From: DATACN01 sp038215095 | GTDB taxonomy: Bacteria > Actinomycetota > Thermoleophilia > Solirubrobacterales > Thermoleophilaceae | DNA: 38,087 nt | Assembly (NCBI GenBank): GCA_038215095.1 | Contig: JBBQRG010000023.1 | Location: 1-38,087 of the forward strand | Reading direction: 5' to 3' | Part shown: piece after piece, positions 7,123 through 14,142 of the stretch | Position numbering within the stretch: the stretch's first letter is position 1 | Layout: every line of letters starts with the position of its first letter | Notes under the pieces: generated by a model | What the model saw: the letters and a program-made list of their open reading frames with translations, nothing else | Databases searched by the model: none | Told to the model about the DNA's origin: nothing | Position numbers and translations under genes: made by a program

Positions 7123-8736
7123 ATGCCAAGAGGACTGAAATCAGTTACCAGCAGGATCCGCCGCCGCGAGCGGGAGGCGGACCCGGTCGAGGCCGCGCCG
7201 CAGGCCGCGCCGGCCGGCGAGCCGGCCCCGGTGGAGATCGCGCCGAACGATCCGATCATCGCCTACTTCCAGGCCGCCGAGGGCGCCGTGGACGTGGAGA
7301 GCCTGGAGCTCGAGTCGCCGGCGCTGGACGCGCTGCGCGCGGCCGGCGTCAAGCTCGTGGTCCCGCTCGTCAGCCAGGGCGAGCTGATCGGCGTGCTGAA
7401 CCTGGGCCCCCGCCTGAGCGAGCAGGACTACTCCGGCGATGACCGCAAGCTGCTCGACAACCTCGCCGCGCAGGCGGCCCCGGCCGTGAGGGTCGGCCAG
7501 CTGGTGCGCCAGCAGGAGGCGGAGGTGCGTGCGCGAGCGCGGATCGACCAGGAGCTGAAGGTCGCCACGCTGATCCAGCAGAACTTCCTCCCCAAGCAAC
7601 TGCCGGACCTGTCGGGCTGGCAGGTCGCGGCCTACTACCGCCCCGCCCGCGAGGTGGGCGGCGACTTCTACGACTTCATCGAGCTCGACGAGGACAAGCT
7701 CGGCATCGTGATCGGCGACGTGACCGACAAGGGCGTGCCCGCCGCGATGGTGATGGCCGCCACCCGCAGCGTGCTGCGCGCATCGGCCCAGCGGCTGATG
7801 GCGCCGGGCGAGGTGCTCGAGCGCGTGAACGAGCTGCTCGTGCCGGACATGCCCGAGAAGATGTTCGTGACCTGCTTCTACGCCGTGCTCGAGCGCAAGA
7901 GCGGCAAGCTGTCCTTCGCGAACGCCGGCCACGACGTGCCCTACCTGGGAACGCCGGACGGCGAGGTCACCGAGCTGCGCGCACGGGGCATGCCGCTCGG
8001 CCTGATGTCCGGCATGGGTTACGAGGAGAACGAGGCCACCCTCGCGCCAGGCGACACGGCTCTGCTCTACAGCGACGGTCTGGCCGAGGCGCACGACCAC
8101 GATCGCGAGATGTTCGGCTTCCCGCGCGTGAAGGGCCTGACCGGCGGCCGCAAGGCCGGCCAGGAGCTGATCGACGTGCTGCTGTCGGAGCTCGAGGGCT
8201 TCACCGGCAGTGACTGGGAGCAGGAGGACGACATCACGCTCGTGACCGTCAGCCGCTCGCTGGGGGCGGGGATGGCGGCGTCGAGCAACGGCGTCGGCGA
8301 CACCCTGGCCGACTTCGAGATCCCCAGCGAGGAGGGCAACGAGCGCGCCGCGATGGAGCGGGTGGCCGAGGCGATCGGCGACCTGGGCCTGAGCGAGTCG
8401 CGGCTCGACCGCCTGAAGACCGCCGTGGCCGAGGCCACCATGAACGCGATGGAGCACGGCAACCGCTATCAGGCGGACGTCCCGGTTGCGATCCAGGTGC
8501 TCGCGGACGACGACCTCGTGCGCGTGCGGATCACCGACCGCGGCGGCGGCGAGCAGATCCCCGATGCGGAGACTCCGAACCTCGAGGCCAAGCTGGCCGG
8601 CGAGCAGAAGCCGCGCGGCTGGGGCCTGTTCCTGATCGAGCGCATGGTCGACGAGATGCAGGTCGTCAGCGACGAGGTTCACCACACGGTGGAGCTGGGT
8701 CTCCACCTGAGAGGAGACGACGATGGCGACAACTGA
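7123..8736 (+). CDS. Half-GAF / SpoIIE-type PP2C phosphatase / RsbW-like kinase protein
   Basis: This 537-residue cytosolic protein has three parts. Residues 45-128 match only the C-terminal half of a GAF domain (strands around KLVVPLVS and ELIGVLNLG, then the closing helix). Residues 129-150 form a linker helix. Residues 150-378 are a SpoIIE/RsbU PP2C phosphatase with metal-ligand motifs REVGGDFYDF (176-185), GDVTDKG (198-204), NAGH (267-270), YSDGL (316-320) and EQEDDITLV (366-374). Residues 400-530 are an RsbW-type HATPase with N-box EATMNAMEHGN (437-447), DRGGG (472-476) and RGWGLFLI (498-505). Phosphatase and kinase on one chain can set the phosphorylation state of STAS partners, and two STAS genes follow. 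An AAAGGA ribosome site lies at 7111-7116 before ATG 7123. No sigma factor gene is nearby. Confidence 0.93.
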   Translation: MPRGLKSVTSRIRRREREADPVEAAPQAAPAGEPAPVEIAPNDPIIAYFQAAEGAVDVESLELESPALDALRAAGVKLVVPLVSQGELIGVLNLGPRLSEQDYSGDDRKLLDNLAAQAAPAVRVGQLVRQQEAEVRARARIDQELKVATLIQQNFLPKQLPDLSGWQVAAYYRPAREVGGDFYDFIELDEDKLGIVIGDVTDKGVPAAMVMAATRSVLRASAQRLMAPGEVLERVNELLVPDMPEKMFVTCFYAVLERKSGKLSFANAGHDVPYLGTPDGEVTELRARGMPLGLMSGMGYEENEATLAPGDTALLYSDGLAEAHDHDREMFGFPRVKGLTGGRKAGQELIDVLLSELEGFTGSDWEQEDDITLVTVSRSLGAGMAASSNGVGDTLADFEIPSEEGNERAAMERVAEAIGDLGLSESRLDRLKTAVAEATMNAMEHGNRYQADVPVAIQVLADDDLVRVRITDRGGGEQIPDAETPNLEAKLAGEQKPRGWGLFLIERMVDEMQVVSDEVHHTVELGLHLRGDDDGDN

Positions 8737-9100
8737 AGCCACCGCCAACGTCCACGAACGGGACGGCACGGCGGTCATAGAGCTGACCGGCGAGGTGGAC
8801 CGGTACGCGGAGCAGGCGGTCGAGAGCGCGTACGCCGAGGTGGCGTCCCGTGGCGACGGCCCCGTCCTGCTCGATTTCCAAAAGGTCGACTACATCAACA
8901 GCACCGGGATCGCCCTGATCGTGGGAGTCCTGGCCAAGGCGCGCGCGGATGGGCGCTCGGTCAAGGCCTGCGGCCTGACCGACCACTACCGCGAGATCTT
9001 CGAGATCACGCGGCTGTCGGACTTCATGACGATCTTCCCCGACGAGGCGAGCGCCCTCGCGGACTCCAACCACTCACAAGAAGGAGGCACCAATGGCTGA
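8723..9100 (+). CDS. STAS-domain anti-anti-sigma factor (RsbV-like), first copy
   Basis: This 125-residue single STAS domain contains the phospho-acceptor region DYINSTGIALIV, with Ser60-Thr61 at the position phosphorylated in RsbV/SpoIIAA proteins. Dephosphorylated STAS proteins bind RsbW-type kinases and free the sigma factor (family knowledge). The gene overlaps the phosphatase/kinase gene by 14 bases, with GAGGAGA at 8711-8717 as ribosome site. It closely resembles the next gene, sharing DHYREIFEITRL against QHYKEIFELTRL, so the two arose by duplication. Its direct regulator is very likely the upstream bifunctional protein. Confidence 0.92.
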   Translation: MATTEATANVHERDGTAVIELTGEVDRYAEQAVESAYAEVASRGDGPVLLDFQKVDYINSTGIALIVGVLAKARADGRSVKACGLTDHYREIFEITRLSDFMTIFPDEASALADSNHSQEGGTNG

Positions 9101-9440
9101 GGCAACCGCCACCATGGACGTCCGCAAGCCGGACGACTCGGTGGGCATCGTGGACATCAAGGGCGACATCACCGCCAACTCCGAGGAAGTCCTGATGGAC
9201 GCGTACGCCACGGCCGGAGACGGGACCCGCGCGGTCATCCTCAACTTCACCGGGCTCGAGTACATGAACAGTGGTGGCATCGGGCTGCTGGTGACCCTGC
9301 TCGTCCGGGCCAACCGCGCCCGGCAGAAGCTGCTGGCCTTCGGCCTCACCCAGCACTACAAGGAGATCTTCGAGCTCACGCGCCTCGACGAGGCCGTGGG
9401 CATCCACGACAACGAAGAGGACGCCCTCGCGGCGGTCTGA
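9093..9440 (+). CDS. STAS-domain anti-anti-sigma factor (RsbV-like), second copy
   Basis: This 115-residue single STAS domain has YMNSGGIGLLV at the phospho-acceptor site: Ser60 is kept, but the following residue is Gly rather than Thr. A strong AAGGAGG ribosome site at 9081-9087 sits inside the end of the first STAS gene, and the two genes overlap by 8 bases. Two STAS paralogs beside one phosphatase/kinase suggest two outputs or a two-step switch with different phosphorylation behaviour. Which kinase or sigma factor each one binds cannot be read from sequence. Confidence 0.92.
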   Translation: MAEATATMDVRKPDDSVGIVDIKGDITANSEEVLMDAYATAGDGTRAVILNFTGLEYMNSGGIGLLVTLLVRANRARQKLLAFGLTQHYKEIFELTRLDEAVGIHDNEEDALAAV

Positions 9441-9453
9441 AAGGGGCATGAGC

Positions 9454-10227
9454 ATGAGCACACCTGAAGAGCCGGAAGTCGTGGATCCCCCGCAGGAGAC
9501 GGTCGAGGCGGCGCGCGACGCCACCTTCTGGGCCAAGTCGGTCTCGCGCCTGAAGGTCTCGGACGTGCCCGAGGACGCGGTGAACATCAACGTCGAGGGC
9601 AAGCGGCTCGCGAGCCCGATCCAGGGCTTCGGCAAGATGTGGCAGAAGACCTACCAGGTGCGCCTCGACGGATCGAAGGTCTCGCCTACGCAGGTGATCG
9701 CCACATGGAAAGAGCGCTTCCCAGAGTTCTGGCCCGACAAGAACCGCTTCTACGCGCCCCTGACCGGCATCTCGCCGGGCGAGGTCGCGCTGATCAACAT
9801 GACCATGCCCGGGCGCCTGAAGCTCTCGACCGGCGTGATGGTGCTCTACGCGGACGAGGAGTCCTTCACGCTCATGACGCCGCAGGGCCACATGCTCTCC
9901 GGCTGGATCACCTTCAGCGCCGCGGCGCAGGAGGATGCCACTGTGGCTCAGGCCCAGGTACTGATCCGGGCCAGCGACCCGCTCTACGAGATGGGGCTGA
10001 CCATGGGCGGCCACAAGCAGGAGGACAAGTTCTGGCAGCACACGCTGACCTCGCTGGCCGCGCACTTCGGCGAGGACGCCGAGGTGGACACGCAGGTCGT
10101 GTGCGTGGACAAGAAGCGCCAGTGGAAGCACGCCGGCAACGTCTGGCACAGCGCCGCGATCCGCTCGAGCATCTACATGATGGGCGCGCCGATACGGGGC
10201 ATCAAGAAGCTGTTCAAGCGCGGCTAG
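9454..10227 (+). CDS. Conserved protein of unknown function in the partner-switch operon
   Basis: This 257-residue soluble protein has no signal peptide or clear membrane segment. ATG 9454 is preferred over ATG 9448 because AAGGGG at 9441-9446 is 7 bases from the former and only 1 from the latter. Recognisable stretches are FPEFWPDKNRFYAPL, GEVALINMTMPG, STGVMVLYADEESFTLMTP, GHMLSGWITFS and ASDPLYEMG. The alternation of strands and the closing basic helix could fit an SRPBCC/DUF1990-like lipid-binding fold, but I am not certain of the family. Position directly after the STAS pair, with a 13-base gap, places it in the operon; it may be an effector or ligand-binding accessory. Confidence 0.8.
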   Translation: MSTPEEPEVVDPPQETVEAARDATFWAKSVSRLKVSDVPEDAVNINVEGKRLASPIQGFGKMWQKTYQVRLDGSKVSPTQVIATWKERFPEFWPDKNRFYAPLTGISPGEVALINMTMPGRLKLSTGVMVLYADEESFTLMTPQGHMLSGWITFSAAAQEDATVAQAQVLIRASDPLYEMGLTMGGHKQEDKFWQHTLTSLAAHFGEDAEVDTQVVCVDKKRQWKHAGNVWHSAAIRSSIYMMGAPIRGIKKLFKRG

Positions 10228-10236
10228 GCCCGACCA

Positions 10237-11649
10237 GTGCCTGACGCGATCGTCGTCGGCGCGGGCCCGAACGGCCTGGCGGCGGCGATCGCGATCGCCC
10301 GCGAGGGGCACTCGGTGCTCGTGCTCGAGGCGGAGCCGACGCCCGGCGGCGGCGCGCGCTCGGCCGAGCTGACGCTGCCGGGCTTCGTGCACGACGTGTG
10401 CTCGGCCATCCACCCGCTGACGGTGGCCTCGCCGTTCATGCGCGACCTGCCACTGGCCGAGCACGGGCTCGAGCTGATCCACCCGCAGGCGCCGCTCGCA
10501 CACCCGCTGCCCGACGGGCGCGCGGCTGTGCTCGAGCGCTCGACGGTGGACACCGGGGCCTCGCTGGGCGGCGACGCCGCCGCCTGGACCCGGCTGATGG
10601 GGCCGCTGGCGCGCGACGCCGACGGCCTGCTGGCCGACATGCTCGGCCCGCTGCGCCTGCCGCGCCACCCGGTCGTGACCACCCGCTTCGGCCTGCGGGC
10701 GATCCGCTCGGCCAAGGGCCTGGCCGAGGGCCTCTTCGACGAGGAGCCGGCCCGGGCGCTGTTCGGCGGTCTGGCCGCGCACTCGATGCTGCCGCTCGGC
10801 AAGAGCCCCAGCGCTGCCTTCGGGCTGATGCTGGGCGCGACAGCGCACGCCGTGGGCTGGCCGATGGCGCGTGGGGGCACCCAGAAGATCGCCGACGCCA
10901 TGGTGGCCCACCTGCGCTCGCTGGGCGGGGAGGTGGAGACCGGCCGGCGTGTGGGCTCGCTCGACGAGCTGCCCCAGGCCAGGGCCCTGCTGCTCGACGT
11001 GACCCCGCGCCAGCTGCTGGCGCTGGCGGGATCGCGGCTGCCGGGCTGGTACCGGCGGCTGCTCGAGCGCTATCGCTACGGGCCCGGCGTGTTCAAGCTC
11101 GATTGGGCGCTCGACGGGCCGATCCCCTGGCGCGCGGAGGGCTGCCACCGGGCCGGCACGGTGCACCTGGGCGGCACCCTGCCGGAGCTGGTGGCCTCCG
11201 AGGACGCCGTGGCCCGCGGGCGGAACCCCGAGAGCCCCTACGTGCTGCTGGCCCAGCAGACCCCCTTCGACCCCTCGCGCGCGCCCGCCGGGAAACACAC
11301 GGCATGGGCGTACTGCCACGTGCCCAGCGGGTCGCCGTTCGACATGACCGAGCGCATCGAGGCCCAGGTGGAGCGCTTCGCGCCGGGCTTCCGGGACCTC
11401 GTGATCGGGCGCAGCGCCATGGGCCCCGCGGACGTCGAGCGCCACAACGCGAACTACATCGGGGGCGACATCAATGGCGGCGTCCAGGACCTCTTCCAGC
11501 TCTTCACGCGGCCCATTCCGCGCCTGACGCCATACATCGTCCCGGCCGAGGGCCTGTACATCTGCTCGTCCTCGACGCCCCCCGGCGGGGGCGTACACGG
11601 CATGTGCGGCTACCACGCCGCCCGGGCCGCGCTGCGGCGAAGCCTCTGA
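10237..11649 (+). CDS. FAD-dependent NAD(P)/phytoene desaturase-like oxidoreductase
   Basis: This 470-residue flavoprotein starts at GTG 10237. The N-terminal Rossmann motif GAGPNG (8-13) is followed by an acidic residue ending the second strand (LVLEAE) and a GGGARS element. The C-terminal FAD-binding region reads GLYICSSSTPPGGGVHGMCGYHAA, quoted here as the segment near residues 441-465 with key Gly residues. Together these place it in the CrtI/PYROXD2 branch of amine-oxidase-like flavoproteins. The substrate is unknown; no carotenoid genes are nearby, so a role in carotenoid synthesis is not supported. It follows the preceding gene by 9 bases and may be the last gene of the same transcript. 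Confidence 0.88.
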   Translation: MPDAIVVGAGPNGLAAAIAIAREGHSVLVLEAEPTPGGGARSAELTLPGFVHDVCSAIHPLTVASPFMRDLPLAEHGLELIHPQAPLAHPLPDGRAAVLERSTVDTGASLGGDAAAWTRLMGPLARDADGLLADMLGPLRLPRHPVVTTRFGLRAIRSAKGLAEGLFDEEPARALFGGLAAHSMLPLGKSPSAAFGLMLGATAHAVGWPMARGGTQKIADAMVAHLRSLGGEVETGRRVGSLDELPQARALLLDVTPRQLLALAGSRLPGWYRRLLERYRYGPGVFKLDWALDGPIPWRAEGCHRAGTVHLGGTLPELVASEDAVARGRNPESPYVLLAQQTPFDPSRAPAGKHTAWAYCHVPSGSPFDMTERIEAQVERFAPGFRDLVIGRSAMGPADVERHNANYIGGDINGGVQDLFQLFTRPIPRLTPYIVPAEGLYICSSSTPPGGGVHGMCGYHAARAALRRSL

Positions 11650-11691
11650 CCCTGGCGCGCCAAATTCCCGACTCCGGGGTAGGATTACCCC

Positions 11692-11781
11692 TCTGGGTGA
11701 GCACGAGCCCGGCGCGAGCCGGGCCGAAGGGAAAGGCCGGTACAGACGTGTCCCGCTCGTCCGGCCTCTTTCCCCGACCCC
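11692..11781 (+). promoter_or_regulatory. Structured 5' leader (three-way junction) before the methyltransferase gene
   Basis: A -10-like TAGGAT at 11680-11685 predicts transcription from about 11692. The leader can fold as a compact three-way junction. P1 pairs GGGT 11695-11698 with ACCC 11777-11780. P2 is a perfect 7-bp stem, 11707-11713 with 11718-11724, capped by a GCGA tetraloop. P3 is a 12-bp stem, 11729-11740 with 11761-11766 plus 11769-11774, with a 2-base bulge. The TAGGAT itself lies in a small GGGGT/ACCCC inverted repeat at 11676-11691. It ends immediately before the ATG at 11782. I cannot assign it to a known riboswitch class. It could be a cis-regulatory RNA or simply a terminator-like hairpin. 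Confidence 0.5.
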
Positions 11782-12549
11782 ATGGAGGGCGACGTGCCTC
11801 TAGAGCTGGAACACGGTGATCTTGAAGTCCGCTTCCCCGAGCCCGAGGCCGGGCTCGAGCAGGACGAGGAGTGGTGCGAGGTCAACGAGGACGGCGAGGT
11901 ACGCCGGGTCCGCTTCCACGACTACGCCGAGATCTACTCGATCCCGGGTCTCTACGAGCGAATCTTCTACGACGCGCTGAAGTGCTCCTCGCCGCAGGCC
12001 GTGATCGGCCTGCTGGCCGAGCAGCTGCGGGCCGGCGAGATGCTGCGCGCCATCGACGTGGGCGCGGGCAACGGCATGGTGGGCGAGCAGCTCGACCAGA
12101 TCGGCGCCGAGCTGATCGTGGGCGTGGACATCATCCCCGAGGCCGCCGAGGCCGCCGAGCGGGACCGCCCCGGCCTCTACGAGGCCTACCACGTGGTCGA
12201 CCTGACCGACATCCCGGACGAGCTCCGGACGGAGCTCGAGGAGCGACGCTTCAACTGCCTGATCACCGTCGCCGCCCTCGGCTTCGGCGACATCCCGCCG
12301 GAGGCTTTCGCAGCCGCCTACAACCTCGTCGAGGACGGCGGCTGGGTGGCGTTCAACATCAAGTCACGCTTCCTCTCGGAGGAGGACAACGGAAAGACCG
12401 GCTTCGCGGAGCTGATCGGCCGTATGTTCGACGACGGCACCCTCGAGCTGTGCGAGGAGCGCGAATACCGCCACCGCCTGTCGACGAGCGGGGAGCCGCT
12501 GCACTACGTGGCGATGGTCGCGCGCAAGCGCGCGCCCATCGCTTTGTAA
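11782..12549 (+). CDS. Class I SAM-dependent methyltransferase
   Basis: This 255-residue methyltransferase has SAM-binding motif I IDVGAGNGMVG (91-101), an acidic post-I strand (IVGVDI) and a motif II/III region (FNCLITVAALGFGDI). Its overall layout resembles METTL27/WBSCR27-type small-molecule methyltransferases; the substrate is unknown. An acidic N-terminal ~45 residues precedes the fold. ATG 11782 has no ribosome site. GTG 11794 has GGAGGG at 11784-11789 four bases upstream and could be the real start, shortening the protein by four residues. The gene is monocistronic, preceded by a structured leader and followed by two hairpins. Confidence 0.85.
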   Translation: MEGDVPLELEHGDLEVRFPEPEAGLEQDEEWCEVNEDGEVRRVRFHDYAEIYSIPGLYERIFYDALKCSSPQAVIGLLAEQLRAGEMLRAIDVGAGNGMVGEQLDQIGAELIVGVDIIPEAAEAAERDRPGLYEAYHVVDLTDIPDELRTELEERRFNCLITVAALGFGDIPPEAFAAAYNLVEDGGWVAFNIKSRFLSEEDNGKTGFAELIGRMFDDGTLELCEEREYRHRLSTSGEPLHYVAMVARKRAPIAL

Positions 12550-12554
12550 CCAGT

Positions 12555-12595
12555 AACGCGTCCCTTAGCGCGCGTTCGGGCAGGCGTGCTGCCCG
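12555..12595 (+). terminator. Two adjacent hairpins after the methyltransferase gene
   Basis: Starting five bases after the TAA there are two back-to-back perfect 6-bp stems: AACGCG 12555-12560 with CGCGTT 12571-12576, and CGGGCA 12577-12582 with TGCCCG 12590-12595. There is no U tract, as is common for high-GC actinobacterial terminators. They separate the gene from the convergent ASCH operon. The rest of the gap to 12668 holds three CTGCCC units with a 7-base period (12637-12656) and nothing else I recognise. Confidence 0.4.
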
Positions 12596-12668
12596 CGGCC
12601 ACACGTGCCTACTACGCAACAGGTGGCGCTTCGGCACTGCCCGCTGCCCACTGCCCACTAGACGTTGC

Positions 12669-13067
12669 TTAGTTCTGTGGGGCGCCGCCGGGGCGCAGGC
12701 GATCGGCGATCTCTGAGGGGCGGTCGGAGATCTGCGAGAAGCGCACGACCGTGACCGTGTCGTCCAGCTCGACCTTGCGGCCGTAGATCTGCTCCAGGAA
12801 GTGGACCATCTCGTCGATGCGGCGGAACTCGGGGTTGTCGTGCTCGATGTCGCGCGGGGAGAGCTCGTCCACGCGCTTGACCTCGACGGTGTCGATCACC
12901 GCCTCGAAGATGCGCTCGCGGGGCGAATGCTGGAAGCCCACGGTGATCAGCACGACCTCGCCCTTGCGGTACTTCTTGCTCTTGTCGCCCAGCCGGATGG
13001 TCGCCGTCTTGCGCCCGCGCCTGAGCTGATCGACGAATACCGGCGAGTAGAAGTTGAGGACGAACAC
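12669..13067 (-). CDS. ASCH-domain protein
   Basis: This 132-residue protein fits an ASCH domain, a PUA-like RNA-binding fold. It has FYSPVFVDQLRRGRKTATIRLGDKS near the N-terminus, where a family-typical strand ends in a basic K-T-x-T-x-R patch, and EVVLITVG in the middle. The start is taken as GTG 13067, 12 bases after the Nudix stop. An open frame continues upstream to 13175 but runs through the Nudix gene and is not domain-like. It is the last gene of the crp-pcm-nudix-ASCH operon. ASCH proteins are proposed to bind RNA or modified nucleosides; the exact target is unknown. Confidence 0.82.
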   Translation of the reverse strand: MFVLNFYSPVFVDQLRRGRKTATIRLGDKSKKYRKGEVVLITVGFQHSPRERIFEAVIDTVEVKRVDELSPRDIEHDNPEFRRIDEMVHFLEQIYGRKVELDDTVTVVRFSQISDRPSEIADRLRPGGAPQN

Positions 13068-13078
13068 CGCGCGGCAGC

Positions 13079-13495
13079 CTAGCGGCCGGAAGCCAGGGTG
13101 GACAGGGCGGTTGCCGCCATCTTCCGCTCGCCGTCGTAGGCCAGCCGCTTCGGCGCCTCCTCCAGCGGGATCCATTGGGCGGCCTCGACCTCGTCGTCGT
13201 GGTCCTCGACGCTGCCGGACAGGTAGCGGAACAGGAAGAAGCTGACGATCTTCATCACCCGCTCGCCATCCCGCGAGTACCAGTAGCGCACGTCGCCCAG
13301 CTTCTCGACGGGCTCGGCCTCCACGCCCGCCTCCTCGCGGACCTCCCGGCGCGCGGCCTCGGCCGAGGACTCGCCGTCGTCGGGGTGGCCCTTCGGCAGG
13401 GCCAGCACGCCCTCGCGCACCCGAACGACCGCCACGAAGGGGCGGCCGCGGAAGCGGCGCACCACCACGCCGCCCGCCGAGAACTCGCGGATCAC
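13079..13495 (-). CDS. Nudix hydrolase
   Basis: This 138-residue protein has a complete Nudix box at residues 36-58 (GHPDDGE, then REVREEAGV), giving the metal-binding glutamates. Nudix enzymes hydrolyse nucleoside diphosphates linked to another group; this one is of the short MutT/diadenosine-polyphosphate-hydrolase-like size. The start is GTG 13495, overlapping the Pcm stop as GTGA, with GGAGGA just upstream. A longer open frame to 13909 overlaps Pcm and is discarded. The neighbours (Pcm protein repair, ASCH, Crp) suggest a stress or housekeeping damage-control operon, by inference. Confidence 0.9.
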   Translation of the reverse strand: MIREFSAGGVVVRRFRGRPFVAVVRVREGVLALPKGHPDDGESSAEAARREVREEAGVEAEPVEKLGDVRYWYSRDGERVMKIVSFFLFRYLSGSVEDHDDEVEAAQWIPLEEAPKRLAYDGERKMAATALSTLASGR

Positions 13496-14142
13496 TCCTC
13501 CACCAGCGGCACGAACCGGACAGGCACCACGGCCTCCTCCTCGCCGCCGCTGAAGCGCATCAGGAGCTCGCGGCCGGAGCGCCCGACCGGGCAGACGAGC
13601 GTCCCGCCCGGCGCCAGTTGCTCGAACAGCGGGACGGGCGGCTCGGCGGTGGCGGTGGCCGTGACCGAGATGCCGTCGAACGGGGCCTGGTCGGGCGCGC
13701 CCAGCGCGCCATCGCCCTCCCGCACCTCGACGTTGTCGTAGTGGAGCTCTCGCAGCAGCTCGCGGGCGCGGCCGGCCAGCTCCCCGTGGCGCTCCACGCT
13801 CACCACCCGTTCGCAGAGGCGCGAGAGCACCGCCGCCGCGTAGCCCGACCCGGTGCCCACCTCCAGCACGCGCTCGCCGCCCTTCAGCTTCAGCAGCGCG
13901 GCCATGCACGCCACGATCCAGGGCTGGGAGATGGTCTGCCCCTCGCCGATCCGGAGCGCCCCGTCCCGGTAGGCGCGGCGCCGGTCCCCCTCTTCGACGA
14001 AGCGCTCGCGAGGTACCGAGCCCATCGCCTCGAGCACGCGCTGGTCGTCGATCCCGCGGCGCTTGAGCTGGCGCTCGACCATGCGCGCGCGCCTGGCCGC
14101 GTACGGGTCAGTGGATGTAGTTTCGGAGCCGTTCCGGGTCAT
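13492..14142 (-). CDS. pcm: Protein-L-isoaspartate O-methyltransferase
   Basis: This 216-residue enzyme methylates isoaspartyl residues in damaged proteins, starting their repair. It shows the family N-terminal helix (MVERQLKRRGI), the GQTISQP signature (68-74), motif I VLEVGTGSGY (92-101) and the late strand LAPGGTLVCPVG. The start at ATG 14142 lies 35 bases inside the upstream Crp gene, with GGGAAGG upstream. ATG 14082, after the Crp stop, is an alternative that would still retain the enzyme core. It is cotranscribed with the Nudix and ASCH genes. Confidence 0.92.
   Translation of the reverse strand: MTRNGSETTSTDPYAARRARMVERQLKRRGIDDQRVLEAMGSVPRERFVEEGDRRRAYRDGALRIGEGQTISQPWIVACMAALLKLKGGERVLEVGTGSGYAAAVLSRLCERVVSVERHGELAGRARELLRELHYDNVEVREGDGALGAPDQAPFDGISVTATATAEPPVPLFEQLAPGGTLVCPVGRSGRELLMRFSGGEEEAVVPVRFVPLVEE

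Noticed and set aside
11725..11774. Cobalamin- or glycine-riboswitch-like fragments (CCGAAGG, GGGAAAGGCCGGT) in the methyltransferase leader
   Set aside because: The remaining obligatory blocks of those classes are missing, and the bases are better explained by a long local stem.
12637..12656. Three CTGCCC units with 7-base period
   Set aside because: Too short and few to be a CRISPR or meaningful tandem repeat; probably chance in GC-rich spacer DNA.
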